Source: Cladorhizidae sp. MBARI D1340-BT2
Lineage: Eukaryota > Porifera > Demospongiae > Poecilosclerida > Cladorhizidae
DNA length: 64,000 nt
Assembly (NCBI GenBank): GCA_028752905.1
Contig: JAQNBH010000004.1
Location: 33,611,189-33,675,188, forward strand
Reading direction: 5' to 3'
Part shown: positions 48,851-61,288 of the stretch, piece after piece
Layout of the letters: each line of letters begins with the position of its first letter
Position numbering within the stretch: the stretch's first letter is position 1
Notes under the pieces: generated by a model
The model's database searches: none
What the model saw: the letters and a program-made list of their open reading frames with translations, nothing else
What the model was told of the DNA's origin: nothing
Translations under genes and position numbers: made by a program

Positions 48851-49025
48851 TATCCGGTGCATGTGCTAGGTTTGTGAACTAGCATCTTGTGGATAGCTAG
48901 CTACCGGTATATAGCAGGCTCACGTGAGCCTTAGCATCTCATTATTCCGAATGAAGACTAGAGCATCTATCGAGTAAATAAAAATTTATGTTGATTACCG
49001 AGAAGGTGATTTTAATAATACATTT
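48850..49025 (+). repeat. Dispersed repeat P, member 5
   Basis: It carries GATAGCTAGCTACCGGTATA, GCAGGCTCACGTGAGCCTTA and GACTAGAGCATCTATCGAGT, then GTTGATTACCGAGAAGGTGA. It flanks a microsatellite and the long N1 copy, a mirror of the member 2 arrangement. Confidence 0.55.
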
Positions 49026-49324
49026 TGTTACATCCATTAATTGTAAGTAATTACCAGATTTTGTTGAAGGTCTCTGCTGTTCACTATTGTGGCTGAAATA
49101 TATTTGTGAGAAAAACAACTGATCAACATGCAACTTTTGCTTACTCAGCTCAGTTCAGTGCTGTTAATTATTGTCACAAGAAGAACCTTTTGAGAAAACT
49201 AACTGATCACTTCATGGAACAAAGCTGCTTGCTGATTCACAGCCAGACTTGATATTGAATGTGCTCCACCGCATTCATAAAATTGCAAACCTTGACTGAG
49301 TTTCGGGTGTTTTGCTGAGAAGAG

Positions 49325-49770
49325 AAATGGGTTAGTGTTAAATATAGAAAAAGGTTAGTGCTGAATCCAGAAAATTATTATAGAAAAGGGTTAGTGCTGA
49401 ATCTAAAAAAGGGTTAGTGCTGAATCTAGAAAAGGGTTAGTTCTGAATCCACAAAATGATTAGTGCTAAATCTAGAAAAGGGTTAGTGCTGAATCTAGAA
49501 AAGGGTTAGTGCTAAATGTAGAAAAGGGTTAGTGCTAAATGTAGAAAAAGGTTAGTGCTGAATCCAGAAAATTATTAGTGTGTTGAATCTAGAAAGGGGT
49601 TAGTGCTGAATCTAGAAAAGGGTTAGTTCTGAATCCACAAAATGATTAGTGCTGAATCTAGAAAAGGGTTAGTGCTGAATCTAGAAAAGGGTTAGTGCTG
49701 AATCTAGAAAGGGTTAGTGCTGAACATAGAAAAGGGTTAGTGCTGAATCTAGAGAAAGGTTAGTTTTCCA
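49325..49770 (+). repeat. 23-bp minisatellite containing GGGTTAG
   Basis: The unit GAAAAGGGTTAGTGCTGAAT plus CTA is repeated about twenty times with point variants and a few longer units. Most units contain GGGTTAG, a permutation of the animal telomere repeat. No telomere is nearby. Confidence 0.95.
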
Positions 49771-50390
49771 GAGTTTGGAGTCTTCTGATAGTAAAATTAT
49801 TACGAATGCATACATTCTATGAAGTAATGTATAGGAAAAGTAGAAGATATATGTTGTGTTAAGAAATGTATTAGTCATTGCAATGTAGTTTAGAGTCTTC
49901 TGATAGTACGATTATGATGAATTATTAGTGTATGTCCCAACAGCCAAGCCCTAGCAGACTGGAGGGAAATGCCCTTCAGCCAAGCAGCCAACAGACTGAA
50001 CCATGAGCTGGGTAGATAGAGTGATTATTTGTAATTGACTGTTGGTTGACCTGTTAGCCAGCAGTAGGTAATTATTTCATGCTAGATCCTTCTGGGTGAA
50101 CACATGTTAGTCCGAGGAGCATCTGCGTATATCCATTCTCTAGGGGCACAAAATAATCAGTTCATCAGAGGGTGTGCAGCAGGAGAACCCTTTGGGTCCC
50201 CTCCTATTTTTCAGCGAGTAGGTACCATTAGGCACTGTGTGCTAAAGTGTAAGAACTTCTCACAAGCAGTGACATTGTTCATACTAACTACACCTCCAAA
50301 ATTGTAGCCAACTTCATTCCTGCTTGATCCCTGGAAGCCATAGGAATCCTCTTTAAAACCTTCACTGGAGGTATTGGCCTTCGAGGAGAC

Positions 50391-50856
50391 TTGAGTGAAG
50401 CATTGACCTGCTGGTGTAACCAGCGGCATGGCACAGCAATGGCAAGATCCTGTCAATGTGCATTAAGTGCTTATTTGGAAGAAGATTTTGACCTAGAGAG
50501 TTTAAAGGTACAACTTTTGATGATTCATGATGTTATTAGGACAGCATTTTCAGGAACTACAACTAGTCTACTATTACAAAAGTAACCAGTATAAGAACCA
50601 TTTCTGCTGCTATGAATGAAAGTGAAATCTACAAAGACATGCTTCAGGAAGTAGACAAACTATACCTGAAATATCCTGTCACTTCAGCCATGGCAGAATG
50701 CTCATTTTCTTCCCTCCATTGAATAAAAGAAGCACCATGACTGAATGTCGGTTGAATAACTTATTCTTGTTAAATGTACACCAAAAAAAAAATAGATTCT
50801 TTAGATTTAACTGAAATAGCTAGGACTTTTGTGTCTGTTATAATAAATGCAGAATG
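50391..50856 (+). pseudogene. hAT transposase C-terminal (dimerisation) fragment
   Basis: One frame has EEDFDLESLKVQLLMIHDVI. The next reads RTISAAMNESEIYKDMLQEV, LYLKYPVTSAMAECSFSSLH, then STMTECRLNNLFLLNVHQ and DLTEIARTFVSVIINAE before a stop. This is the typical hAT C-terminal dimerisation region. It has internal stops. It supplies what the 53.5-55.3 kb pseudogene lacks, but on the opposite strand. Confidence 0.75.
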
Positions 50857-51145
50857 AACTACTTCAGAAGATTTGATTAAAATTATTGCATTTTAAACTC
50901 ATATATATAGTTCTATACAATAGACTTATTAAATAGTGCTTAGAAATGGTGTAGCTGTAAAGTTCCACAATATTATTGGCCCCCTACCATTAAAAGTCAC
51001 CTTCCTACGCCCCTGCAAGTGACAGGTGGATGGCGGAACTAGTCCTTCATACATTGAGGTTTCAATAGTTTATAAGCGTCCTGAATTGTTGTACATGTAT
51101 AAGTAGATACATTGTTCTTTTCAACCATATCAATCAGATGAATAG

Positions 51146-53235
51146 CAGAATCAGTCAGGCCTCAGCCCTGACTGGCTGCAGAGCATCCCTGCAAAGATCA
51201 AACTATAAATATAATTTAAAATAGAGCTAGATAGAATTTATAAATAGAGCTAGAACTCATGACCTCAGACTATCAACACATAGGACAATCATGATATCAT
51301 CTCACACTCTTAGATAAATCCTGTAGGGACCTACAGTAACTCTACTACTCTCGCACTGCTAACAAAACCATAAGCTGTGTGAAAGCCTGGCTGCAAGGTA
51401 TTGAAACCCCTCTGCAGTCCAGGATTAGTCAGCCTCATCCTATCTTCATATTCTGCTACTTGACTGTTGTTTTAATGTAAGCTACTTAAGATCTAAAACT
51501 CTTTTGTCAAGCTTGGGGTTTAGCTAGAAGAAGTTAGGGAGAGACTCTGGTGGCAGCAAATTACCAAGGTTGGTATCTGTTATGTCTCTTGTGGTTGGAA
51601 ACTCTTAACAACCAACTGATCACTTTATGTGGTGTGTGGGAATGATACACAGAAAAATTGTGCTCAATTAAGAGATGGATCAGTCCTTGCAATGCACAGG
51701 AGTGTTGGAAGTCTTCTGGTATAGGATTGTTTGAATGAACATGGTACTATTCGCAAGTTGTGTGTGGGAATAAACAAGAATTGATACAAGATCTTGATAA
51801 TGGTTTTACTACCTTCATGAAGAATTCAAGGCATGCTCAAGTATATTCAGAACAAAAATTGGCTAAACACATTATTTACAACACTGTCAAAATGAGTTTT
51901 AGCTGAGATTATTTGGTTGCCATTTTAAAAGAGGAGTCAAATCAATAATTATGCTACACGTATATATAACAAGTTAGTTCCTACAATAATTATTACATGA
52001 GTTGCCATTTATACAGTATTATCTAGATGCTATCTTCCCTCCACAAGTATTCTGTGTGTTTTATGAATCTCACCACATATTACTGAAGTTAATTCATAAC
52101 CTAACATCCCATATTGTATTCTACATAATGCATCTAATTTTCAACAGAAATAATGAAAATGATATATATATTTTTTCTGCTTGACATGATTATTATTGGT
52201 CTCAACAAACTCTTAGCTACATTGTAGATTAAGTTGAAATTGAATCTTGACATTTGATTTCCTTCATGGGAAATATAACACTTAATCTCATTACTCCTGA
52301 TGAGATTAGATCATCTATCCACAATATCGAGAGAGAATTTCAAGTTGTTTAACGCAAAGGTCACATAATTATTATTGTTCATTTCATTTCTATATTGTTA
52401 TTATCCTATCATGATTATTATATGATAGAGGACAGGGAGGGGTCTCCCTTTATGGCTTGACCATGAGGTCGTTGATACAGAAAATCTAGTTAGGGCACAA
52501 TTCACCCTCAGCAATATCTGACCTTTGCTCTTAATCGACCCTCTTCCTCCCCCTTATCCAGTACACACCAGAGAGAATTCTCCTTGCCAGGCCTGTAAAA
52601 TGACTGTGATGTTGAAGGGTTTTCTTGTTTGATGTTCCATCTGTCAGGATTCCAACAGATTGCTAGTCCAAGTGGAATCAAGACAACGAAAGAACAAACT
52701 CAATAGATGTGGCTAATGTGGTGTAATGTGAATGATGTAATGATTTGTTAAATAAGACTGACACACCCATCAGGTGAGCCAGTCAGGTGATTTATGAGTA
52801 GAGACTTTTTGACTAACTTTGCTTAGAGTTGTTGAGTTGGATGTTTTTGATTCGTGCTCTTGTGAATTGAATAAAGCTTTTAACTTTATCACACTTGTCT
52901 AGCAAAGATAGCTAGAAGGACCCAACAGAAAAGCAAGGGCGCGACACCATCATGCTAAACAAATGTCAGATGTCTTTAGCCTGTTCATTTAAACAGAGTC
53001 CATCATGATCTGTACGGTGGTGAAGCCCTAAAGGTACACATGAACAGCTTCAACAGCAAACTTGATGACGACAAGCACCTGCCCTCAGTAGTAGCCATTC
53101 ATGATTGTTATGTGTTGATAGTCTGAGGTTATGAGTTTCTAGCTCTATTTATCAATTCTATCTAGCTCTATTTATAAATTCTATTTATAGTTTGATCTTA
53201 CAGGGCTGCGCAGCCAGTCAGGGATGAGGCCTGAC
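51146..53235. repeat. Inverted repeat of about 145 bp arms (51146-51294 and 53097-53235)
   Basis: The left arm reads TCAGGCCTCAGCCCTGACTG, then AGATCAAACTATAAATA and GACCTCAGACTATCAACACA. The right arm is its reverse complement with several changes. The 1.8 kb between has no recognisable gene. Confidence 0.75.
52225..52365 (+). repeat. Dispersed repeat P, member 6 (diverged)
   Basis: It has CCTGATGAGATTAGATCATC, then ATCGAGAGAGAATTTCAAGT, matching the family layout but diverged. A complete CTGATGA is present here. Confidence 0.4.
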
Positions 53236-53544
53236 ATTGGTCTCCTCTGAAGTTTACATGAACAGATACAGAAATACTTAAGAAGGTTTACAGAAGCTTC
53301 AAGAATTCTTTAAAGGGAATAATTTTGTATAAGTCTCGGATGATCCTTATATCAACAGCACAGAACTTTGAAGGTTTTACAATTTCTCGGGGTGATTTCA
53401 GGACGGAGAGGTGTGTGGAGTTCAGGGAGCTCAAGGCTCTTCATTGTGATCCATATAGCAGTTGCACTTGTAGCTTAGGGTAGGTAGTAGGTGTTTTGCT
53501 GGCACCTCTTGTGGATTACTTTTCTTTTGTAACGTGCCAGTGGC

Positions 53545-55326
53545 TAGGCCAGCTAACACTCCCCGACATCACTGTAGCATTGTTTGCATTGGCAAAACCA
53601 AGAAGAAGTGATTCAAGTTTTGTATATAAGGTCAAGAACATTCTGATTAAAACGCCTTTCAGTCACTTCAAAATACATATGACGGTACCTTTCTTTTAGA
53701 TTTGTGGACTTGCTTGCACCATCATCAAATCATCTGGGCATCTTCCTTATTTGTGGAAGAGTTGGCGCTGCTGTGAAGTCCTTGGAATCATAAAGGACCT
53801 GATCATAAAATGAATCAAACTTTTCCTCACTTCTCAGGGATTGCATATAAGAAACAAGGCATTTAGCTCCCTTTATAACCTCTTGAACTGTAATGTCTTG
53901 TGCCTGAAAATTGGTTGAGAATTGATCAGATGCTGAAAATACCAGATAAGCTAGTTCGAGGCCATAATAGTAATCTAAATTATCCATTTTGGTTGCCATT
54001 CCACTTGCTTTTGCAGCATATTCATCGTGCCCCTGACTGATCTCCTCCAAAGCATTTTTAAGGTTCTTTAAAATGCTTGCTATGGATGCATCTCACAGTA
54101 TGTAGGGCAGAACATTCTTAATTTAGGAAATAGTTGACCAGTGTTAATTGTTACCTCCCTTCTAAATTTTCAAACAAGGTATGCTGTTTTTATTAGACAT
54201 TTTAATAAGCGGGGTTAATTCAAACACAAAATTCATAGCATCTCTCACTATATCACAGGTTTTAGTTACATCCTTCACACATAGATTGAGGTTGTGAGCC
54301 AGACAATGAACGTAGAGTGCCTTTGGTTCTTCCTTCTTAACTAAAGCTTGAACTCCATTCCTGATTCCACTCATATTGGCAGCACCATCAAATGCTTGAC
54401 CCCGATATTTACTTATGGGCAATGAGCTCCGCAACAAGACATCGTTTATTAAAGAAAATATAGTCATTGCTTTAGTATCAGGAAGTTGAATAAGGCCTAG
54501 GGTAGTCTCATGAATGTTGTAGTAATGATCTACCCAACAAATTGATAATGCCATTTGTCATCACCAGCTATGCCTGATGCTTCATCAACTATTATTGAAA
54601 ACCAAGAAGGCATTGATTTCAGTCAAAATTTTTCAAAGAACAGAGAGACCCATGATTGTAAATACTATCTGTGGGGAAATATAATTATTCTCTCTGTCAT
54701 AGCCAGGGCTTAGCCTGTAGTAATAGTAATTGATACAGATTACCGCTGAAAGTCTCCATATCTTCCTTGTGCCCATGAAGCGGTAAACCCTGATGAGAAC
54801 ACAGCGGAGAAGCTTTATGAGCATGCATCTTTGATGGCTTTGGTCAGTGCTCCGTTAGTCAATGAGCTGAACATCTATACCTAGACCATGAGAGTTTGTT
54901 GCAACTTTTAGAGTAGCTTCCTTGTGAAAGCTACTGGCTTCATGTTCACGAATTTTCTGTAGTGCTTTCTTCCAATTTGAAAAGCCGAGATGAGTGAATG
55001 CAGATTGGCTATGTTTTGGAAAGCTGAGAAGGCCTTGATTGTCAGCACAACGACAAGTGGCACAATATACTTTGTACTGTGATGTGCATACAGTTATCCA
55101 AGGATGGATTTTGTTCCAATTGGTTTGTATCTTTCTTGAATTATTTCATGATCCTTAGTGACAGTGCAATAGGAAAAGCTTGTTTTAGAATCACTTACAC
55201 TGGATGGTTGATATGGAGTGCACAGATCAGAGCAACGTTAGCACTGGCAGGTACTGCTGGAAGTAGATGAAAGGTCACCTGCTTCATCATCGGGTATCAC
55301 AGCTGAAGTAGATGGGCATTTCATCC
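53545..55326 (-). pseudogene. hAT transposase pseudogene with TTF-type zinc finger, N-terminal and core part
   Basis: Read on the minus strand: a TTF-type zinc-finger region (TSQYKVYCATCRCADNQ and LGFSNWKKALQKIREHE), then FSIIVDEASGIAGD with the catalytic Asp. Next come FDGAANMSGIRNGVQALVKK and ALYVHCLAHNLNLCVKDV, then a C-terminal approach (YRHMYFEVTERRFNQNVLDL). Stops and frameshifts are frequent and a middle block is missing. The dimerisation end is absent here and may be the plus-strand piece at 50391-50856. Confidence 0.75.
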
Positions 55327-55834
55327 TCCACTATACACGATATATAATCTCAAATTAGAGACACTTACAGTACACTGATTAAGCCAGTTATCCTACCTGT
55401 TCCTGATCATTTGTTTGATCCTGATCAGCTTAAGAAACTTTGAAGCAGTGTCCAATCTTCTTCTGAGCCATCAATGTTGGACCATTCTTATACTGGTACC
55501 TTGCAGATAATTGGTTGGACAATACACCTCTGATAGCTGGCCATGTGCTTAAACTGAGCACATGACTGTCAGCTTTGCACCTAGCATCTAGGACTTATTC
55601 ACACCTGCTTTGATCACATGGCAATCCCATAAATGTAGTTTGCACATACATCATGCTAAATTTACATGTTGCTTTGTATTAATTCACACCTTGATATATC
55701 CAATCATGAATGTGTGAACCTTTCTTGGTTTATAAGGGAGGAGTTTGACACTTGGCTGAATATAAGGGGGGGGGGGGCCTTACCTTTTGCTGAATCTACG
55801 CCCATGACTTGTATGCAGACCTTTTAGTGCTGGA

Positions 55835-56146
55835 CAAGAGTAAGAGGAAGTCTGAAAGCACTGCAGGTGCAAGGAGATTAGTAGGCTTTGCTTTGCTGGT
55901 GGTGGTGGCTGCTGAGGTAGTGGCTGCAGTAATTGCATGCCGGGTGTTTACATTTGTAGAAGCATATATCAGCAATCAAGTCAGATATAAAATCACTGCA
56001 AACACACTGAGCAAATAAACATCACTTCTATGAACAGAATTAAACATTGGCTAGCATATTTTAGAGCCTATTGAAAGGATACAGTCTCATGAACATGTTA
56101 CATCTACAAGAGAAAATCAAGAAACTACACTCAAGAGTTGAGTTGA
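55835..56146 (+). pseudogene. Gene B relative, membrane-span fragment
   Basis: One frame reads RKSESTAGARRLVGFALLVV and onward, matching gene B from about residue 133 through the membrane span, then a frame-broken coiled-coil part (LHLQEKIKKL). It ends at a large triplet microsatellite (56160-56425). No ectodomain follows. Confidence 0.7.
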
Positions 56147-56159
56147 GTGATGATAATTA

Positions 56160-56189
56160 TGAGTAATAATAATAATAATAATTATAATA

Positions 56190-56243
<54 letters not shown>

Positions 56244-56425
56244 CAACAAAAACAACAACAACAATAATAATAACAACAACAATAACAGTGATAATAATAA
56301 TAACAACAATAATAACAATAATAACAACGACAACAATAATAATAACAACAACAACAACAACAACAACAATAATAACAATAATAATAATAACAACAATAAT
56401 ATAACAACAACAACAACAACAACTC
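56160..56425. repeat. AAT/AAC triplet microsatellite
   Basis: About 265 bp of triplets, giving poly-Leu, poly-Tyr, poly-Ile and poly-Asn frames in all registers. It ends a gene B fragment. Confidence 0.95.
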
Positions 56426-56991
56426 AATGTAGATGACAAGCACGCTCACTCATTAATGCATGGTCACTTGCCTTAAAATAGGGTGGGCTTATGTAAAACA
56501 GGAACGTTCATAACAGTGTGGAGAAAGATTGAGAAAACATTAGCAGATTCTAGAAAACTGGGCTGTAATGGTGAAAACTGGCTGCATGGCTAATAGAATG
56601 CTCAACATGCTATATCCAAGGAGGTGGGATACACAATTTTTGTCATGATGATACCAAAACTATTATCAAACCTTGGTAAGTTAAACACACATCTTGCTTT
56701 TCTCTACAGACAGGTTTGACAGTTGGCATATATATATAGGAAGGATAACTGATGCATATAGTCCATACAAGGAGAGCTGTGCTGATAATGGAGACCACAC
56801 TGAACACACTAAACAGCTCAACCACATCATTTGGTATAAAGACTAACAAACTAACATTCTTCTACATGTTATGGTTGAAAATATCCATTCCCACTCCACA
56901 AAATACACTTGCATACACTCATGAATTTCTATATACTGACTTACCAAAACTAACCTTCATAACTAGTTCCTTCATCTACAAACCTCTTATC

Positions 56992-57141
56992 TGCAGAACT
57001 TTTATTGATAGGCAAGAGAGTAATAACTGCAAGAACAAGGAGATTAGTAGACTTGGCTTTGCTGGTGGTGGTGGCTGCTGTGGTAGTGGCTGCAGTAATC
57101 AAGTCAGTTATGAAATCACTGCAGTGACACACACACCAAAC

Positions 57142-57173
<32 letters not shown>

Positions 57174-57879
57174 TAAACATAATCTCTAACAAACAGAAAT
57201 CAAGTATTTATTAGCATGTGGTACAGCCTAAATATGGTGTTTAAAGCCATCCCATCCTCAGGTTTTAACCACACCTTTATGAACTTGCTCCTTCTAAGAA
57301 ATGAGAACAACACTCAAGAATTGATTTATAGTTCTGGACATTCCATCTGCTTCCTGTCCTATAATTCTCCTGTTCAGGCTACTACTAGATTAGGTCCTCC
57401 AATGCCTCGGCTCTCCATGTGTACTTTACATGACCAGGTGATGTGGTAATACCACTGGAGGGTGGATGAGAGTGGCTGAACTGGACATGAGATAACATTA
57501 CCCAGATTACCCGATACAAAGGACTTCAGAAAAATCAGTTTACTTTCCTTCAAATTGGGGTGGGAAGAAGTTGGCGAAATACCCTAGGCACCCAAGTCTC
57601 AACCCTTCATGATACAGCTTGCTGAGATATGGAAACAAGTACACAGACATTATTTCATTGATTATCAAAATATTTATAGACGAATTTCAACTTGATTGTC
57701 TAATAATATGTCATTGATTGTTGCTTTTTTATGAATATTATTTGGAAGGAGGAAATAATTTTTCCTATATGTTTCCCACCTGACCCTGAGATTATGGTGC
57801 TCTAGTTAGGGCCACAACCGATCTTGGTGGAGTGATGGAGAAATTGCTATTGAGGCAATTCAGCTTTATATTCAATAAA
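56992..57879 (+). pseudogene. Degraded relative of gene B (second copy)
   Basis: It matches the pseudogene at 330-1256 almost exactly, but a 39-bp stretch of the membrane-span region is missing at about 57099. The loss falls between short AAT-containing matches. The C-terminal end and the AATAAA overlap are kept at about 57840-57876. Confidence 0.75.
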
Positions 57880-59746
57880 TTAGAAATTTTAATGTGTTAA
57901 CAAGTTAGTACCAACTAAGTAAATATTGAAATGAGCTGTGATGCATACCCTAACATTTCAGATGCTTCTTGTTCTCACAAATATTGTGTTATATCTCACC
58001 ACATTGTATTACAAAAGTTAATACATCCCATACTTGGTAAATATTCACATTGCGGATATGAACTATATAAATGTGTTAAATTGTTGCTGTTGTTATTATT
58101 ATTATTATATTTTTATTACTATTTGCTTGTGGAAAGTGGATGTGGGATGGACTCTGCTATTATGGTTTTTCACCTTGATTCTGGGAGCTTCAGAACATAT
58201 AGTTATGGGGGCACAACCCACCTTCAGCTCAAGTAGGTTGTGTATAAATATAACTTGCCATGAATACTGATAATGCTGATGCAATGGGGAATCTATAAGA
58301 CATGTTTTTGCAATTAACTAGGTACAATTTTGATTACCAACCCACCATACTTTTCCAGATTCATTTGGTGAACTATAAACTCCACCGAACTCACAGAGAA
58401 CATAAATTAGAACCAACATCTACTCAAATCACCAGACAAAACATGACTCTTTCTAGCTAAGTCGCTGAGACAGTTTATGAATTCCTTTATTGCCATGCCT
58501 TAGCTCTATCTAGCAAAATAATCTAGCTATATAGCTACACATTAAAATATTCATGTTCAAAAACCGATCATAATAATAGACATCATGATCAAGAAGCTTT
58601 ATTAGGCTCAGGCAAAGCTTCTACACTCCATCTGTCCATGCTAGCAAGAATGGATAGTAAAGTTTCATCCTGACATAGCCACTCTATTAATCAACACATT
58701 CTAGTTAGGACACGTTTGCTAAATTGGAAATGATCGTCACTCTCAATATTGAGAATATATGAGCTTGTGCTTTTCCTAACCAAAAATATCCATTGGCTTC
58801 TTTAAAGTTTGTGAGGCTGCCCATTCCAGACTACTTGGTGTATGTATTTTACAAGCCTTTCAGTGGGAAAAATAAGAGAAGGGGTTGCTGTGGTTTAATT
58901 ATATCCCATCACATTAGAAGTGAATGTAGCTATCTGGCATTTGTTGTCATTTACTGCCTGAGTATTCATTCCAAGTGGCTTTACCAGACCTAGAGCAACT
59001 ATAGTGTAGAGCTGGTATTTGCTAATAACTCTCTGTAGAAATAATACTTTAATTCCAGTAGAATTCGAAGATTCTCTGCAGGTATAGCCACTGACTGCTC
59101 ACTTCTTTGCCAGTAGACAAATGCACTTGCTGAAGATTGCAGGTGCTATTGGTACACCATAAGATTGTCCAAAGATCGCCTGCTTAGTCAGCTCAGTTTC
59201 AAGTTGCACACATGCATGAGCATGTTCATTGTGCACAAATGTACTGATGGCACTAATGATTCTCTATTGATGTTTGAGTGATTTGCTGAATAGAGAAGCA
59301 TATTGGTACTAAATCTACAAAAAGATTAGTCATTGGACTATTTTGAGCCTTCTAGTATATAGTAAATTAGACATAATGTAAGCAACAATAGATACACGGC
59401 AAGAAAATATGTTTTATTTAAACTGATAAAAAAATGAAATGAAATGAACACTCACCAATGTAGACAAGGAACATTTATAAGACACTTTAAATGAGCTCCA
59501 AATGATTTTTGTAATTATTGGTTTTGTTAAGTCTTGTAAATGTTTGTTGTTTATATTGGTAAGTACTTGTTTCGTTTCTTTTTTGACTAGGAAAAATCCA
59601 ATATTGTTTTGGTTCCAAATAAAAATAATTTATGCCTTTTTAATTTTTTTGTTGATTTTAATTATATTTTAAACTAATATACAAATTAATAATAACAATA
59701 TCAGAGGCCATTAACACCTAATTAACTCATGCGAATTAAAATATAT

Positions 59747-60060
59747 TTATAATAATAATAATAATAACAACAATAGCAACAACAACAATAACAATAACAA
59801 CAACAAACAACACCAACAATAATAGTAATAATAGTAATAAAAATATTTAAAAAAATAGTAATAATAATAGTAATAGTAATAATAATAGTAATAACAATAG
59901 TAATAACAACAGTAATTACAAAAACAACAAAACAACAATAATAACAACAATAACAACAACAAGAACACGAACAACAACAATAATAACCATAAAATAATAA
60001 CTATATATAATAATAAAAATAATAATAACAATAATAATAACAACAACAATAATAATAATA
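59747..60060. repeat. ATA/ACA triplet microsatellite (copy 2)
   Basis: Counterpart of 3121-3443 in the large duplication. It differs by at least one short triplet block near 59870. Confidence 0.95.
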
Positions 60061-60209
60061 AGTTGGAGATTTCCTGAACGCAAGATGTTTCCAGCACAGC
60101 AGCAGCATTTCCATGCTGTATTTCTACCAACAACCAATGGGGAGGAAGTAGAAATGGGCCTTAGGCTCCCTAGTCTCCTCCTTAATTCTCCTCCCCAACT
60201 CCTTAACCC
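60061..60209 (-). pseudogene. Non-LTR (family N1) 3'-end fragment (copy 2)
   Basis: Duplicate of the fragment at 3444-3592, with one base difference near the end (TTCC against TCCC) and a shorter adjoining microsatellite. Confidence 0.65.
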
Positions 60210-60339
60210 TTTAATGGTCACGGGCGCTTTAAAGCGCCCTAAGAAGTCTCGCAGTTAAAATAGATCGTTCGACCCATAAAAAACTTATTATACGACGCCT
60301 AAAACGTAGCTCTATCACGTGGTATTCACAAAACAATGA

Positions 60340-61288
60340 CAGCATAACGGTTGCTAAGGACTTTGAACCCGGTGTCATGCCAAATTCTTCCTGTTGCCAA
60401 ATTTGTCCTCTTTGACCTACAGCGCATGCGTCAACATGGATTCGAGCATAATATGGCATGTTCTCAAGCTAAATTCTTCCCGCCTGCTAAATTCTTCCCG
60501 CCTGCTAAATTCTTCCCCATGTCATATTTCCCCTTTGCACTTAATGATTTATTGAGCATTATTTCAATTCCAGCATATTTCTGCAGGGTAAATCTACAAT
60601 GTAAAAATTTAGATATTTCCAAAAAACATTTTTAATAAACTTTGTCAGAGTATAAGATGAATTCAGGTCTACTGATGGAATTATTATAGAACCTACTCCT
60701 TACTCCTTACCATTGGGTATCTAAACTAAAATTAGTAGCTAAAATTATTTTATGTATATCTAGGGGGATCTGGTGGTATGCTCCCCCAGGAAATTTTACA
60801 CTCTATTCTGGGGCCTTCTAGACCAAAATTGCATGTGTGTCCTGCAGGATAACTGCATAAGCGAGAAGTATAACGATTGGATGATTGAAGGAAGGCCTAT
60901 GTCTGCACCCTTGATGGGTGGGTGTAAAAGGAGAATATTCACTACTATAGGTGCCATGCTTGATGTAATGCTCCACCTTCCTTAAATGTACTCCACAGCC
61001 TTTCTCTGTTCGCTCCATCTGCAAATGCAGCCAAAAGTTGATACACAGGTAGCTAAGCAATCAACACTGTCAAAAAATTGATACACAGGTAGCTAGATAT
61101 ATAGCTAGGAGCAATCAACATGTTGAGTAACGCACGCTAGGAGAAATCCAGGAGGATAAATTTGGCAAGCACGCTGTCAAACTAACGGCAGGAGAAAACC
61201 CGTGTATCTGCGCATGCGCAGTAAGTAAAAGAGGACAAATTTTGCTAGGGAAGGATTTGGCACGACACCGGGACGGTTGGCAACTCTG
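60340..61288. mobile_element. Small inverted-repeat element ending CAGAGTTGCC (copy 2)
   Basis: Duplicate of 3723-4681 within the large duplication, with a few differences. Confidence 0.55.

Larger units (their letters stand above)
50857..53544. other. Region between the two hAT parts
   Basis: It holds the inverted repeat 51146/53097 and repeat P member 6. A stretch at 52590-53060 loosely matches sequence near 43800-43960 (GGTGGTGAAG and neighbours). No gene is supported. Confidence 0.45.

Noticed and set aside
52645..52926. Possible solo LTR (starts TGTCAGGATTCC, ends GGACCCAACA, has AATAAAG inside)
   Set aside because: No target-site duplication and no second copy or internal retrovirus-like sequence found in the window. 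The ends match only loosely.
56117..56449. Overlapping frames of poly-Leu, poly-Tyr, poly-Ile and poly-Cys
   Set aside because: Translations of a triplet microsatellite in every register.
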